Source of the DNA: Hyphomicrobiaceae bacterium
GTDB taxonomy: Bacteria > Pseudomonadota > Alphaproteobacteria > Rhizobiales > Hyphomicrobiaceae
DNA: 64,000 nt
NCBI GenBank assembly: GCA_020638055.1
Contig: JACKJH010000001.1
Span: 930,001 to 994,000 of the forward strand
Reading direction: 5' to 3'
Shown: in pieces, positions 50,625 to 61,093 of the stretch
Layout of the letters: each line of letters starts with the position of its first letter
How positions within the stretch are numbered: position 1 is the stretch's first letter
Position numbers and translations under genes: made by a program
The notes under the pieces: model-generated
Told to the model about the DNA's origin: nothing
Database searches by the model: none
What the model saw: only the letters and a program-made list of their open reading frames with translations

Positions 50625-52973
50625 TCAACCCGTCGTGCCAACGGTACGTGCAGCCGCGACCGCAGCCTGGCCAAGCGATATTCCACCATCGTTGGCAGGG
50701 ACGATGCGGTGCTGGAGCACGCGCAATCCGCGCTTTTCAAGAAGCGCACCGACTCCGTCGAGTAAGATTCGATTTTGAAAGACACCACCCGACAAGGCGA
50801 CGATGTCGAGGTGATGGTTTTGGCTAATCTGTTCAACAGTGTGCGCGATCGCTTCGATAACGGTGCGATGAAAGCGTGCGGCGATTACGTTCTTTTGTAT
50901 GCCGTGCTCTAAATCGCAAATGAGCTTTTCCCACATTGGAGCGAAGCTCACGATCGCAGGAGTGCCGCCACAAACTCTGAACGGATAGGGTTGAACATGC
51001 GCAACTTCTTCGACTGCAAGATTTTCCAAGCCTATGGCAGCCTGACCTTCGTATGTTTGCCCATCCCGGCAAAGATCAAGCATTCCCGCAACTGCATCGA
51101 ACAAGCGTCCGGCAGATGATGTCAAAGGCGTGTTTAATCCGTTGGCGAGCATCAGCGCAGTTGCTTTTACGGGCTTATCGGCCAGCCACTTCAGCGCAGG
51201 GCGTTCCAGCATAAAATCGACATCGCTGTTCGCGCTGGCGTTTGCCAAGTGCGCATATGTATTGCGCCAGGGTTGACGAACTGCGGCAGCCCCGCCGGGC
51301 AGGCCGATTGATTCTAGATGGGCAACACGACGAAATGAGCGATACCCGCCGAGTAGAAACTCGCCCCCCCAAATTGTTCCATCGTCGCCCCATCCGGTGC
51401 CATCGAGAATAATGCCAAGGGCATGTTCGCAATCAGGGCCGATGCTGTTTTCGGCGAGTGCGGCGGCAAGGTGTGCATGGTGGTGCTGGACAGGTTGCAG
51501 TGGGACGCCAAATTCTTTGGCAAGTGTGGCGCCCAACTGGGTTGAAGCGTAATCTGGATGTTTGTCGACTGCGATGATCTCTGGTTTGAAATCGAAGATG
51601 CGCTGATACAAATCGAGCGTGATGCGGTAGCCATCGCGGGTTGCTGGTTCTTCCAGGTCGCCGAGATGCTGAGATAGGGTGGCTGTGGTTTCACGCGCGA
51701 GGCAGAATGTTGCTTTCAATTCTGCACCAAGCGCCAGCACTGCGGGCGTATGCTCAAAACCGGCGGCCAACCTTATTGGTGCGGGCGCAAATCCTCGGGC
51801 GCGGCGCAGCACGGTTGTCCCATGCCGATCAACGCGGACGACGGAATCGTCAAGGCGATTGGCGATGTCACGATCATGCATCAGCCATGCGTCAGTGATT
51901 GCCATCAAGCGGGTTCGTGTATCTTGGTTTTGGGTGCACTGTGGTTCGTCAGACCTGTTGGCGGACGTCATTACGAGCGGGCGGTCCGTTTGTGCCAAGA
52001 GCAGGTGATGCAGCGGTGTGTAAGGCAGCATGACGCCGATATGATGGTGCCCAGGGGCTATCGAATCGGCCAATTTCGTCTGGTTATGGCGTTGCAGCAA
52101 AACGATTGGCGCGGCTGCATTGGAGAGCAGTTCGATTTCAGCATCTCCAACATGTGCAATCGATCTCGCCATTTCGATGTTGCGCACCATCAATGCGAGT
52201 GGCTTGTGATAGCGCGCCTTGCGTTGCCGCAGAACTGAAACGACAAGCTCATTGGTGGCGTCGCATGAGAGATGGAAGCCGCCGATGCCCTTCACTGCAA
52301 CGATTTTTCCCCCGACGATCATTTTTGCGCATTCTTCGATCGAGGACTGTTGTGGTGCGCAGGTGCCGCGTTCGACTTCGAGCCAAACTTTTGGCCCGCA
52401 TCGTGGGCACGCGTTGGGCTGGGCATGAAACCTGCGGTCGGCTGGATCCTGGTATTCCTTCGCGCAATCAGCGCACATGACGAATGGGGCCATTGTTGTC
52501 GTGGCTCGATCGTATGGAACAGCATTTACGATGGATAACCGTGGGCCGCAGTGCGTGCAGTTTGTAAACGCGTAGCCGTAGCGTCGATCACCGGGATTGA
52601 AACATTCGGTGATGCACTCGGGACAAGTTGCGGCGTCCGGTACAATTCCTGTTGCGACGCTGGTTTCGATGCTTTGTTTTATCGTGAAGTCGCCTGTTGT
52701 CGCGACTGGTGCGGGGCAAATGGAAATTTGTATATCTTCGATGCGGGCAAGTGGTGGGGCTTCGTCGCGCAAGCGCTGGCAGAAGCGTGAAATTGAACCG
52801 GCACAACCGGTAGCTTCAATAAGTACGCCTGCGCCGTCGTTTAAAACAAATCCGGCAAGACCTTCTTCATGAGCCAGCCGCCATGCCGTAGGGCGGAATC
52901 CCACACCCTGTACAAGTCCGGTGACGCGAATTGTTTGGCTTGTGATATCAGTAGCGTGTCCAGGCATGGGCAT
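50625..52973 (-). CDS. hypF: HypF carbamoyltransferase for NiFe-hydrogenase cyanide ligands
   Basis: A 782-residue HypF: an N-terminal acylphosphatase domain (VTGLVQGVGFRP), two zinc-finger pairs (CPECITECFNPG and CTHCGP; CADCAKEY and CPRCGP), a YrdC-like domain (KGIGGFHLSCDA) and a Kae1-like domain with HHHAHLAAALAEN. It transfers the carbamoyl group from carbamoyl phosphate to HypE for the CN ligands. Last gene of the hydrogenase-sensing operon, 18 bases after hoxC. Confidence 0.95.
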   Translation of the reverse strand: MPMPGHATDITSQTIRVTGLVQGVGFRPTAWRLAHEEGLAGFVLNDGAGVLIEATGCAGSISRFCQRLRDEAPPLARIEDIQISICPAPVATTGDFTIKQSIETSVATGIVPDAATCPECITECFNPGDRRYGYAFTNCTHCGPRLSIVNAVPYDRATTTMAPFVMCADCAKEYQDPADRRFHAQPNACPRCGPKVWLEVERGTCAPQQSSIEECAKMIVGGKIVAVKGIGGFHLSCDATNELVVSVLRQRKARYHKPLALMVRNIEMARSIAHVGDAEIELLSNAAAPIVLLQRHNQTKLADSIAPGHHHIGVMLPYTPLHHLLLAQTDRPLVMTSANRSDEPQCTQNQDTRTRLMAITDAWLMHDRDIANRLDDSVVRVDRHGTTVLRRARGFAPAPIRLAAGFEHTPAVLALGAELKATFCLARETTATLSQHLGDLEEPATRDGYRITLDLYQRIFDFKPEIIAVDKHPDYASTQLGATLAKEFGVPLQPVQHHHAHLAAALAENSIGPDCEHALGIILDGTGWGDDGTIWGGEFLLGGYRSFRRVAHLESIGLPGGAAAVRQPWRNTYAHLANASANSDVDFMLERPALKWLADKPVKATALMLANGLNTPLTSSAGRLFDAVAGMLDLCRDGQTYEGQAAIGLENLAVEEVAHVQPYPFRVCGGTPAIVSFAPMWEKLICDLEHGIQKNVIAARFHRTVIEAIAHTVEQISQNHHLDIVALSGGVFQNRILLDGVGALLEKRGLRVLQHRIVPANDGGISLGQAAVAAARTVGTTG

Positions 52974-52990
52974 AGCTCAAGGTCCACACA

Positions 52991-54442
52991 CTAATGGACG
53001 GTGCAGACAAGACAGGGATCGAATGAGCGAACAATGTGCTGCACCGATACTGGTTCGGTTTCACCGGGACGAACCGGTGCGCCAACCAGTGCCTGCTCCA
53101 GTGCGCCGGGCGTGTCGGAGGCATCGCGTGGTGAGAAGTTCCAGGTGGTGGGCGCTATGATCTGATAGTTTGCAATCTTTCCATTGGAAACCTTCAGCCA
53201 ATGTCCAAGTGCGCCGCGTGCAGCTTCGGTAAGCCCTACGCCCCGGCAGGCATCTGGTAGATCACCGTGGTGGCAGAATGTTTCTCCTGGGTGGAATTTA
53301 CGCACCCAATCTTGCATGGCAATGGTAACCAGCGCGATCTCCAGGACACGAGCAACGACCCTGGAATGAACGTTGCCGCCCGCGCTTTGTACCAGGTCGC
53401 GTATCAGGGGATGGCCTGCAACAACCTGGCGTGCGAGCGCGCCAACTTCGACGACGGCGCCGCCCAGGCGCGGAGCCTTGCACCATGAGTAGGCATCGCC
53501 TCGCAATGCATCGGCAAACGTGGTTCCGTCAAAGGGATGCTCGGGCACATTCGGTTGATCGTACCAGGCATGCGACATGTCTTCGCTCACGTCATCAAGG
53601 TTGACGGGCAGAACGCGATCGTTGTGCCACACGCCGGGAGGGAACAAATACGCATCACCATGCGCGTAGGCACCATAGCTCATGAACCGTGCACCGGAGT
53701 TACCCAGTGCCTCCAGCTCAAGGGCTTTGGATACGTGAAGAAACAAGCGAAAATCAGACGACTGTGGACGGCGCTCCTCCGCCCAGGCAGCGAGTTCGTC
53801 CCGGTTTTTAAGGGCTATGACGCGTTCGGGTTTGTCGCCCAGCAGGCTTCTTTCAACGAACCTGCGGAAGCCTGCAAGAATTGCGGATAAACGTGCGATT
53901 TCATTGGGCGCAACCGATCGTGTGGTGCCGCCGGGCTGGATCGAGAGTGTGTGAGGCCACTTTCCCGCCAGTATTCCCATGATGTGCATGAACTGCGCAC
54001 GAGCCGGCAGCATGTCGGCGGTGGCGGTTCCCTTTATTGCGGTGAATCGATCTGCAACCGCCTCATACCAGGGTTCTTGTGCATACGTGGCGCGCGCGAA
54101 GTCCGGCATGAAGAATAGATAGAAATGAGTAAGATGGTCGGCGATGTTCTCGGTTGCGTGGATCGTGTTAACGGCTAGCGCGCCGTTGTCAGGAATAGCG
54201 ACGCCGCCTGCTGCCGCCAGCGCCTTTGCTGCGGCAACGGATTGCGAGACGGAACAAATTCCGCATATGCGAGGCGCAAAGACAAGGGCATCGGCAGGTG
54301 CTTTTCCATTGAGGATGCGTTCAAAGCCCCGGTAGAGCGTGGATACGACAAAAGCTTGACGAACGGCATCACCGGAGATGTCGAGCTTGACCTCCAAATC
54401 ACCTTCGACACGATTGAAAGGTCCAACGATGATGCGGCTCAT
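52991..54442 (-). CDS. hoxC: Regulatory [NiFe]-hydrogenase large subunit
   Basis: A 483-residue large subunit (HupV/HoxC type) with both Ni-binding motifs: RICGICSV near residue 57 and DPCLVCTVH at the very C-terminus. The protein ends right after the final His, so no maturation peptidase cleavage is needed, a mark of H2-sensing hydrogenases. It forms the sensor with HoxB and reports to HoxJ. Overlaps hoxB by ATGA. Confidence 0.92.
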   Translation of the reverse strand: MSRIIVGPFNRVEGDLEVKLDISGDAVRQAFVVSTLYRGFERILNGKAPADALVFAPRICGICSVSQSVAAAKALAAAGGVAIPDNGALAVNTIHATENIADHLTHFYLFFMPDFARATYAQEPWYEAVADRFTAIKGTATADMLPARAQFMHIMGILAGKWPHTLSIQPGGTTRSVAPNEIARLSAILAGFRRFVERSLLGDKPERVIALKNRDELAAWAEERRPQSSDFRLFLHVSKALELEALGNSGARFMSYGAYAHGDAYLFPPGVWHNDRVLPVNLDDVSEDMSHAWYDQPNVPEHPFDGTTFADALRGDAYSWCKAPRLGGAVVEVGALARQVVAGHPLIRDLVQSAGGNVHSRVVARVLEIALVTIAMQDWVRKFHPGETFCHHGDLPDACRGVGLTEAARGALGHWLKVSNGKIANYQIIAPTTWNFSPRDASDTPGALEQALVGAPVRPGETEPVSVQHIVRSFDPCLVCTVH

Positions 54443-55479
54443 GATTGCTTCTTTTGGCGATTCGGGAGCGGTGCCTTCAATTGCTGGGCTGTTGCATTAT
54501 CGCGGAGGCGCGATGGTGTTGCTGCTTTCGAGAGTGCGGCAAGTGCTACGAACCACGCTTTTGGCATGTCGGTTGGCAAGCCGATTGGGATCCCGGAAAT
54601 CTTTGGTGTCATTGTGAAACTATGGCCAGGCTCCTCGAAGCCGGGCGCGGTGCAATTGATGCACGGATAGCCGCCGTCAATGCATGAACCAGAACCATTC
54701 CACGCGCGAATGTTGCAATCGGCGCGAGCCTGGGTTCCCTTGCAACCCAGGTTTTCCATCATGCAACCTCGGTCGCACAGTTTTTCTGCGCTGGCCTTGA
54801 ATTCGTAAAACTCGTTGCGGGCGCAGCCGTGGTGAACAAGATGCGTCGTGTAGGCGAGCGGGCGTTCCCACTCGTCAATATCCGAAGTCGTGAAGCGGTT
54901 GGTTCCGATGAGATGCAGCACTTCAATCAACCAGGCTGGATGAATGGGGCAGCCTGCAATGTTGATCACCGGCATCCCTGCACGCGAGCGAAAGCCCCCA
55001 CCAAGAAGGCCGCCAGCGTGCTCTCCGTCATAGCTGAGCCCGCATGCTTCAACGTGATTATCTCCGGCAGCGGTAATGCCGCCGTAGGCCGCGCAACTTC
55101 CCACGGCTACGACGTAACGTGCCTTTTGGGCGATGTCTTCTATCCACGCCATGACAGGCTCGTTCGTTCCCGACATTATGTGGAAACGGCCAGTTCCCCC
55201 TGGGCCGCGCATCACTGAGCCTTCGAGGCAAAATATGTCGATTGGTTCCTCACCCGACCTCACACGCTCCAAAAGCGAGGACGCTTCACGCCCTGATAAT
55301 TCGCTGAGCGAGGGATGCCACAGGACTTCAATTCCAGCGGCTTCGAAGCTGGTTATGAGGTCGGGTCCTTCTGCACCGAGCAGGGAAAGTGTGCAACCTC
55401 CGCACCCGCCTGACTGCATCCAGACAAGCTTCAAGGGCCGGCGAATAAAGCCGTTGTTGCGGAAGTCAGGTGCGTTCAT
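54439..55479 (-). CDS. hoxB: Regulatory [NiFe]-hydrogenase small subunit
   Basis: A 346-residue small subunit (HupU/HoxB type) with the cluster-ligand segments SGGCGGCTLS, GSCAAYGG, AGCPIHP and the later Cys-rich CDRGCMMENLGCKGTQ and CINCTAPGFEEPGH. It lacks both a Tat signal and the C-terminal membrane helix of uptake hydrogenases, so it stays in the cytoplasm as a hydrogen sensor. The start at 55479 (MNAPDF) overlaps the end of hoxJ by 14 bases. Confidence 0.92.
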   Translation of the reverse strand: MNAPDFRNNGFIRRPLKLVWMQSGGCGGCTLSLLGAEGPDLITSFEAAGIEVLWHPSLSELSGREASSLLERVRSGEEPIDIFCLEGSVMRGPGGTGRFHIMSGTNEPVMAWIEDIAQKARYVVAVGSCAAYGGITAAGDNHVEACGLSYDGEHAGGLLGGGFRSRAGMPVINIAGCPIHPAWLIEVLHLIGTNRFTTSDIDEWERPLAYTTHLVHHGCARNEFYEFKASAEKLCDRGCMMENLGCKGTQARADCNIRAWNGSGSCIDGGYPCINCTAPGFEEPGHSFTMTPKISGIPIGLPTDMPKAWFVALAALSKAATPSRLRDNATAQQLKAPLPNRQKKQS

Positions 55480-56830
55480 TGATTGGAACCTCAAGCGTAA
55501 ATGTTGCCCCGCCCTGCTCATTGTTGGCGGCGGTGAGATTGCCTCCGTGCTTCAAAGCTATGCCGTAGCTGACGTAAAGGCCCAAGCCAGTGCCCTGGCC
55601 GATGGGTTTTGTGGTGAAGAAAGGTTCAAAGATCTTGTCGAAATGTTCCCGGCGGATTCCGGTGCCATTATCCTTCACGGATATTTCAAGCACGTCTTCA
55701 TTCACGCGTGCTGAAATTACAACCCTGGGCGAGGGCTGGTCTGCAAGAACATCGACTGCGTTCTGTACAAGATTGACGACGATCTGGTGAATTGCGCCAC
55801 GGCGCCCCTTGATCTCAAGATCCTGCGGGATGTCAAATTCAATTGCGGGCTTGATGCGTTCAGCCTTGATAACCCAGTCGGCGGCGGTTCGCACCAGGCG
55901 TGCAGCGTCAAACAATTCGACGGGTTCTTCCTGATTGCTCGAAAAGCGTCGCAGATCCTGCACGATATCGCTGACGCGCTCAGCTCCTTCAAGGGTGCCC
56001 TCCACCAACGGCGTGATGTCGTGCAGAACGTGATCCACTCGCAATTTTCGGCGCAGTTCATCGAGTTTGGGTGTGCGAATGTGGGCGTCGCAAGCGGTAA
56101 GGTAGCCTTTGATGGCAGCGCCATAGCGTTTCAGCGCGTGCATGTTGGCGAAGACGAAACTGATGGGATTGTTGAGTTCGTGCGCGACGCCAGCGACGAG
56201 GCGACCGAGCGCTGCCATTTTTTCCGATACGATCAGTTGTTGCTGTGTCTGGGTCAATCTCTGGTGCGCTTCGTCAAGTTCGCGATATGCACGCCGCAAC
56301 TCGCCAACCGGGCGACCGACGAGGACGATGCCTACCAGTCTACGCTTGTGGTCATAGCGAGGAGTGCAGTTCATTGCCAGCGGCGTGCCTGCGCCAGACA
56401 CTGTCTTGAGCGTGACCTCACAATCTGCCAGGTGCTGTCTGGAACGGACCTTGTCGCGGAATTTCTCGATGGGGTCGAATGTCGTCTTTTCAAACAGATC
56501 GGCAAGCTGGCGGCCAATGAGCTGTGCATGGTCGAGGCCAGTGTTCGTTTCCAACGCCTTGTTGACGCGCTGTATGCGGCCATCAACGTCACAAACAATC
56601 AGAACATCGGTCATCGCAGAGAGCACTGAATCAATAAATGCCTGGGCGTCCTCAAGCATGGCATTTTTTGATTCAAGCTGCGTCTGGGATTGGACCAGGT
56701 CACCATAAACCTCGTCCATTTTCTGTATCACGTCGATCCAGGCATCTTCTGTATTTGCCTGTGCTTGGGAGAGCGCGGAAAGCGGATTGCGCGTTGCGTT
56801 CGATTGGTTGCTTTCAGCATTGTGCAACAT
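55466..56830 (-). CDS. hoxJ: Hydrogen-sensing histidine kinase
   Basis: A 454-residue soluble kinase (HoxJ/HupT) with a PAS domain (residues about 70-180), the H-box VAGVAHELNNPISFV near 223 and HATPase motifs (GTGLGLYVSYG near 428). It lies between hoxA and hoxB, the known order. Start ATG 56830 is chosen because GAGG lies just upstream; TTG 56845 is also in frame. Confidence 0.9.
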   Translation of the reverse strand: MLHNAESNQSNATRNPLSALSQAQANTEDAWIDVIQKMDEVYGDLVQSQTQLESKNAMLEDAQAFIDSVLSAMTDVLIVCDVDGRIQRVNKALETNTGLDHAQLIGRQLADLFEKTTFDPIEKFRDKVRSRQHLADCEVTLKTVSGAGTPLAMNCTPRYDHKRRLVGIVLVGRPVGELRRAYRELDEAHQRLTQTQQQLIVSEKMAALGRLVAGVAHELNNPISFVFANMHALKRYGAAIKGYLTACDAHIRTPKLDELRRKLRVDHVLHDITPLVEGTLEGAERVSDIVQDLRRFSSNQEEPVELFDAARLVRTAADWVIKAERIKPAIEFDIPQDLEIKGRRGAIHQIVVNLVQNAVDVLADQPSPRVVISARVNEDVLEISVKDNGTGIRREHFDKIFEPFFTTKPIGQGTGLGLYVSYGIALKHGGNLTAANNEQGGATFTLEVPINERT

Positions 56831-56857
56831 TTTGTGAAACCTCAACCAGAAGTCAGA

Positions 56858-58345
56858 TCAACTCGCGGTACCTGAAGACTTCTTCTTCGGCAGTGCGCGC
56901 ACGTTTTCAAGGCCGTACCGCTCAAGTTTGCCCCGCAACCCAACCCTTGACAAGCCAAGCTCCTTTGCGGCCTTGGACTTGTTCCAGCGGTGACGAATAA
57001 GCGTTTCTCGAATAATGCGCTGCTCCAGCATCCCGAGGCGATCCTTGAGAGATCCATCAAGATCCATGAACTGTTCATCGCGTTTGTCATCCTCAGCGGG
57101 GATGCACATCAGGATGTGGCGAGAAATGAGATCTGCGCCGAGTTCCTGGTTGGCTTTTGCCACGACCAGCATATGTTGGATCTCGTTTTGCAACTCGCGA
57201 ATATTGCCCGGCCAGGAATAGCGCTTGAGGCATTCGATGGCTTCGTCTGAGATACCAGTAACAGTTTTGCCCAGTCTGGCGCTGGTTCGTTCGACGAGGG
57301 TGCGAGCCAGTATGGGTATATCGCAGATCCGATCCTTCAACGGTGGCAGCTCGATTATGATGCCAGACAGGCGATAATAAAGATCTGCACGGAAACGGCC
57401 GGCGCGAACCTCCTCTTCCAGCGTTCGGTTCGTAGCAGCGATTACACGCACATCGACGTTGCGGGATTTTCCACTGCCAACGGGGCGGATTTCACCTTCC
57501 TGGAGCACACGCAGCAGCTTGACCTGGAAGGCTTGTGTTACCTCTCCAATCTCGTCGAGAAATACCGTGCCGCCGTTGGCGCGCTCAAACAGGCCGATAT
57601 GATCCTCAACGGCTCCGGTGAATGCGCCACGTTTATGTCCAAACAATTCGCTTTCCAGAAGCTGGTCGGGAAGGGCGCCACAGTTCTCCACGACGAACGG
57701 CTTGTTCCACCTGAGACTGCGATAGTGCAGCGCCCGGGCGGCCAGTTCCTTGCCGGTTCCCGACGCGCCGGTGAGGATGATTGGGATATCGTAGGGTGCA
57801 ACCTGATGCAGCATGTCACAAGCGGCGCTCATGGGACTTTCGGGTGTGCGCACAATTCCATCGTCAATGTCATAGGAACGCTTGAGGGCAGCACGACGCT
57901 CTTTGATAGCCTTACTGGCAGCGTCAGGCACCATTTTGAGTTCGATCGCCAGTAGCTGGTTCTCACGCTGAAGTTCATAAAGCCGGCAGGCGTTTTTCAG
58001 CGTCATCAGCAATGTGTCAGGGTGCCACGGCTTGGTGATGTACTGATAGATTCCAGCTTCATTTATGCCGTCGATGATGTCATGGGCGTCGGTGTATCCC
58101 GAAACGATCATGCGGATGATTTCCGGCCAGCGGGTGCGTACTGTCTTCAAGAAGTCAACGCCCGCCTGGTCGGGCATGCGCTGGTCACACAAGATCACCT
58201 GAATGCACTCGCACTCAAGGATTTCGTTGGCCTTTACAACGCTGCTTGCGGCGTGGACTTGAAAGTCTTCACCAAGGATACGTGCGAGCGATTCAAGTGA
58301 GCGAACTTCGTCATCGACGACCAGGATAGTTGGCAGATCGTTCAT
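56858..58345 (-). CDS. hoxA: NtrC-type regulator of hydrogenase genes
   Basis: A 495-residue HoxA/HupR regulator: receiver with the Asp in ILCDQRMPDQ near residue 54, AAA+ domain with GASGTGKE and the intact GAFTGA loop (GHKRGAFTGAV), and a Fis helix-turn-helix (AKELGLSRVGLRGKLERYG). It activates hydrogenase promoters with sigma54, HoxBC-HoxJ setting its phosphorylation according to H2. Overlaps hoxX by ATGA. Confidence 0.93.
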   Translation of the reverse strand: MNDLPTILVVDDEVRSLESLARILGEDFQVHAASSVVKANEILECECIQVILCDQRMPDQAGVDFLKTVRTRWPEIIRMIVSGYTDAHDIIDGINEAGIYQYITKPWHPDTLLMTLKNACRLYELQRENQLLAIELKMVPDAASKAIKERRAALKRSYDIDDGIVRTPESPMSAACDMLHQVAPYDIPIILTGASGTGKELAARALHYRSLRWNKPFVVENCGALPDQLLESELFGHKRGAFTGAVEDHIGLFERANGGTVFLDEIGEVTQAFQVKLLRVLQEGEIRPVGSGKSRNVDVRVIAATNRTLEEEVRAGRFRADLYYRLSGIIIELPPLKDRICDIPILARTLVERTSARLGKTVTGISDEAIECLKRYSWPGNIRELQNEIQHMLVVAKANQELGADLISRHILMCIPAEDDKRDEQFMDLDGSLKDRLGMLEQRIIRETLIRHRWNKSKAAKELGLSRVGLRGKLERYGLENVRALPKKKSSGTAS

Positions 58346-60051
58346 TCCGCAGCCCCTTTTATGGTGGCCTTGTTGCCGAATTTCTGGTTGCGATGGTGCG
58401 CAATTGTTAATGGTGTTCGTGACTTTGGAACCTTGTGTACGAAGTTGTAACGCGCAATGTGATAGCTGGGATCAAATCCATAAAAATTCCGACGCATTCG
58501 CGATAGTTCTTCTTCGCGATATGCTTTCAACGGTTTGGACGCTTCGTCGTTGATGCGCTGGTCGACCTTGTCTTTAAGGCGGTGGTCCAATAACGGGTCA
58601 ATAGCGAGCAGATTAGCGCTGCGGGCGACTTCGGCTTCGAACTGGGCACGCTCAACATCGAAAATGGAACTGACGAGAGCGAGACGTTTGGCTTCATCGA
58701 CGCCCATGGGCAAGCGAGACTGCGTGATCGTATGCGCGCATGCATCTCCGGCATGTTTGGGCAACAGGTACGTCCAGAGCTCAGATCCGAATAAGTTGCC
58801 CATATCCTTGTAGTGTGGGTTCAGGATTACGCCGCGACGTGCCCAAACTTCATCTGCGGCGCGTGCCAGAAAGACGCCGCCGGCACCTGCGTTGCCACAT
58901 AAGGCAGAAACGACTACATGGCTCGTTGTTCGGATTATCGTCTCCGACAGGTCGTCAATGGCATTTATGTTGTCCCATGACTGGTCGGCAGCACTTGATG
59001 CCGCTTCAATTTCGTTGAGGTCGAGACCGTTCGACCAGAAGTCGGGACCTCCCAACAAAACGATGACGCGTGTCGGGCGGGTGGTTGCTGCCTGGAAGGC
59101 TCTTAGCAGCCGCCGGCAAGCGCCGGTACCCATGGCGCCGTTGAGAAATGGAAACCTCAAATAGCCGACGAGACCGTCTTCCTGATACGTGATTTCCTCA
59201 GGCTCAGGCAGCCTGACAGCGTTTTCGATCCGTCCAGCCAGCACCCTTGTAGCTGGCAACTTGATTGCGCCGCTGATACCGGCCGGTTTGAGCTGGCCGA
59301 TCCACACCGCACCATCGAGCGTTGCCAAAACTATGCTGTGATCGGCGTAGGCCATAAGCTCGCCAGCTACGAATCCTGTCGTCTCGACGTCGGCGCGTGA
59401 GGCATTGTGCAGGTACACATCGCGGCCACATATTAGATCACGCACTCCGGGCGTGCCGTCGGCGGCTGCAATTTTTCGCAAAACCGTATCGGTATCATCA
59501 ACGTTCCAGTTGATGGCCCGGTCGGTTTGGCGGACGGGCCCACGCCAATGCGGGGTGATGTTGCCGAGTTGGAGAAGACTGGGCGGCTGGATGTGGTTTC
59601 GCATGAGGTGATCCACGGCCTCAAGCATTGCCGATACCGCAGCTTCGCTCACTTCGTTGCGATACAGGCTGGATTTTGTGGCGCGGCGCATGGGAAACCG
59701 CCTGTAGGCCCATACAGGCCCTCCATCCAGGACATCAGTGGCCTGGAGTACCGTGACGCCCCATTCGCTGGCGTTTTCCAAAATGGCCCAGTCGAGCGAA
59801 GCCGGTCCGCCATCACCGGGCGGACCGGGGTGCACGACCAGGCACAGGTATTTTTTCCAAACGGTATCGGGAATGGCGCGTTTCAGAAATGGCGCGATAA
59901 TCAGGTCCGGTCGATATAAATCTGTTGCCTGGATCGTCACCGCATCGTTGATGTCGAACTCGACCGTGACCTCATGCCCGTGCTCCACCAACTCAACATA
60001 GATGCGCTGTGTCAGCGAGTTGAAGCTATGGCTGAGCAGGAGAATGCGCAT
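58342..60051 (-). CDS. hoxX: HoxX, aerobic CO-ligand synthesis protein
   Basis: A 569-residue two-domain protein. The N-terminal half is formyltransferase-like (LVVHPGPPGDGGPASLDWA near residue 85, then a C-terminal OB-like domain). The C-terminal half is enoyl-CoA hydratase-like (VIVLLGGPDFWSNGLDLNEIE near 332). HoxX supplies the active-site CO from formyl-tetrahydrofolate through formyl-CoA in oxygen-tolerant producers. The start at 60051 follows hypE by four bases. Its presence implies NiFe-cofactor assembly in air. Confidence 0.92.
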   Translation of the reverse strand: MRILLLSHSFNSLTQRIYVELVEHGHEVTVEFDINDAVTIQATDLYRPDLIIAPFLKRAIPDTVWKKYLCLVVHPGPPGDGGPASLDWAILENASEWGVTVLQATDVLDGGPVWAYRRFPMRRATKSSLYRNEVSEAAVSAMLEAVDHLMRNHIQPPSLLQLGNITPHWRGPVRQTDRAINWNVDDTDTVLRKIAAADGTPGVRDLICGRDVYLHNASRADVETTGFVAGELMAYADHSIVLATLDGAVWIGQLKPAGISGAIKLPATRVLAGRIENAVRLPEPEEITYQEDGLVGYLRFPFLNGAMGTGACRRLLRAFQAATTRPTRVIVLLGGPDFWSNGLDLNEIEAASSAADQSWDNINAIDDLSETIIRTTSHVVVSALCGNAGAGGVFLARAADEVWARRGVILNPHYKDMGNLFGSELWTYLLPKHAGDACAHTITQSRLPMGVDEAKRLALVSSIFDVERAQFEAEVARSANLLAIDPLLDHRLKDKVDQRINDEASKPLKAYREEELSRMRRNFYGFDPSYHIARYNFVHKVPKSRTPLTIAHHRNQKFGNKATIKGAAE

Positions 60052-60055
60052 GACG

Positions 60056-61093
60056 TCAGCAAATCCTTGGCAATTGTTCGCCTGCGATCCAATCGACCAC
60101 CCGTGCACCTCCGAATTTAGTGCGCATCTGGACCATATTGGCTTGATCCTCCACAACCTCTCCGACAATTGCTGCATCGGCACCATGCGGGTGCCCACGC
60201 ATTACATCGCACAGTGATTGGGCCTCGGACGCGGGGCAAATGGCGATCAGTTTACCTTCGTTGGCGACATAGAGGGGATCGAGGCCCAAAAGCTCGCATG
60301 CCGCCGCGACATCGGGCTTGATTGGAACGAACCGTTCATCAAGGATCATGCCGACATGGGATTGTTGTGCAATCTCATTCAACGTTGCTGCAAGTCCACC
60401 CCGAGTGGGGTCGCGCAACACCCTGATGTCGGGCACTGCCTCAAGCATGACTGCTACAAGACCGTGCAGTGCCGCGGTGTCTGAGCGGATCTCGGTTTCG
60501 AATTCGAGATTCTGCCGGGTTGAAAGGATCGCGACGCCGTGGTCGCCCAATGTTCCCGATACAAGTATTTTGTCTCCCGGCCGGGCGAGATCGCCCTGAA
60601 GCCTGATGTTATCGCCGACGACACCCACGCCTGTTGTTGTTATGAATACGCCGTCGCCTTTGCCTTTTTCAACCACCTTCGTATCTCCGGTGACGACGTG
60701 CACGCCCGCGTCGCGGGCTGCTCCTGCCATGGACGAGATGATCCTTTCAAGGTCCGGAATCGGAAACCCTTCTTCCAAAATGAACCCCGCTGTCAGGTAA
60801 AGCGGCTTGGCACCCATCATGGCAACGTCGTTAACCGTGCCATGAACGGCGAGGCAGCCAATGTCTCCGCCTGGAAAGAACAGCGGCGAGATCACATGAC
60901 CATCGGTCGAAACGACGATGCGCCCGGGTGGAAGCTCAAGTACGGCGCCATCATTTCCCGCGGACAGATGCGGGTTTACCAGATGCTTGTGAAAGAGGTC
61001 GCGGATCAGACTTGCCATGGCACGTCCACCGCTGCCGTGCGTCATGTCAATCTTGTTGGCGTTGTCAGTGATGGATGGATCGAACGCGTTCAT
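60056..61093 (-). CDS. hypE: HypE, cyanide-forming maturation protein
   Basis: A 345-residue PurM-like protein ending in the catalytic PRIC tail, whose Cys receives the carbamoyl group from HypF and is dehydrated to thiocyanate. Motifs MTHGSGGRAMASLI near residue 17 and GNDGAVLELP near 41 are typical. The start at 61093 overlaps the hypD TGA. Confidence 0.95.
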   Translation of the reverse strand: MNAFDPSITDNANKIDMTHGSGGRAMASLIRDLFHKHLVNPHLSAGNDGAVLELPPGRIVVSTDGHVISPLFFPGGDIGCLAVHGTVNDVAMMGAKPLYLTAGFILEEGFPIPDLERIISSMAGAARDAGVHVVTGDTKVVEKGKGDGVFITTTGVGVVGDNIRLQGDLARPGDKILVSGTLGDHGVAILSTRQNLEFETEIRSDTAALHGLVAVMLEAVPDIRVLRDPTRGGLAATLNEIAQQSHVGMILDERFVPIKPDVAAACELLGLDPLYVANEGKLIAICPASEAQSLCDVMRGHPHGADAAIVGEVVEDQANMVQMRTKFGGARVVDWIAGEQLPRIC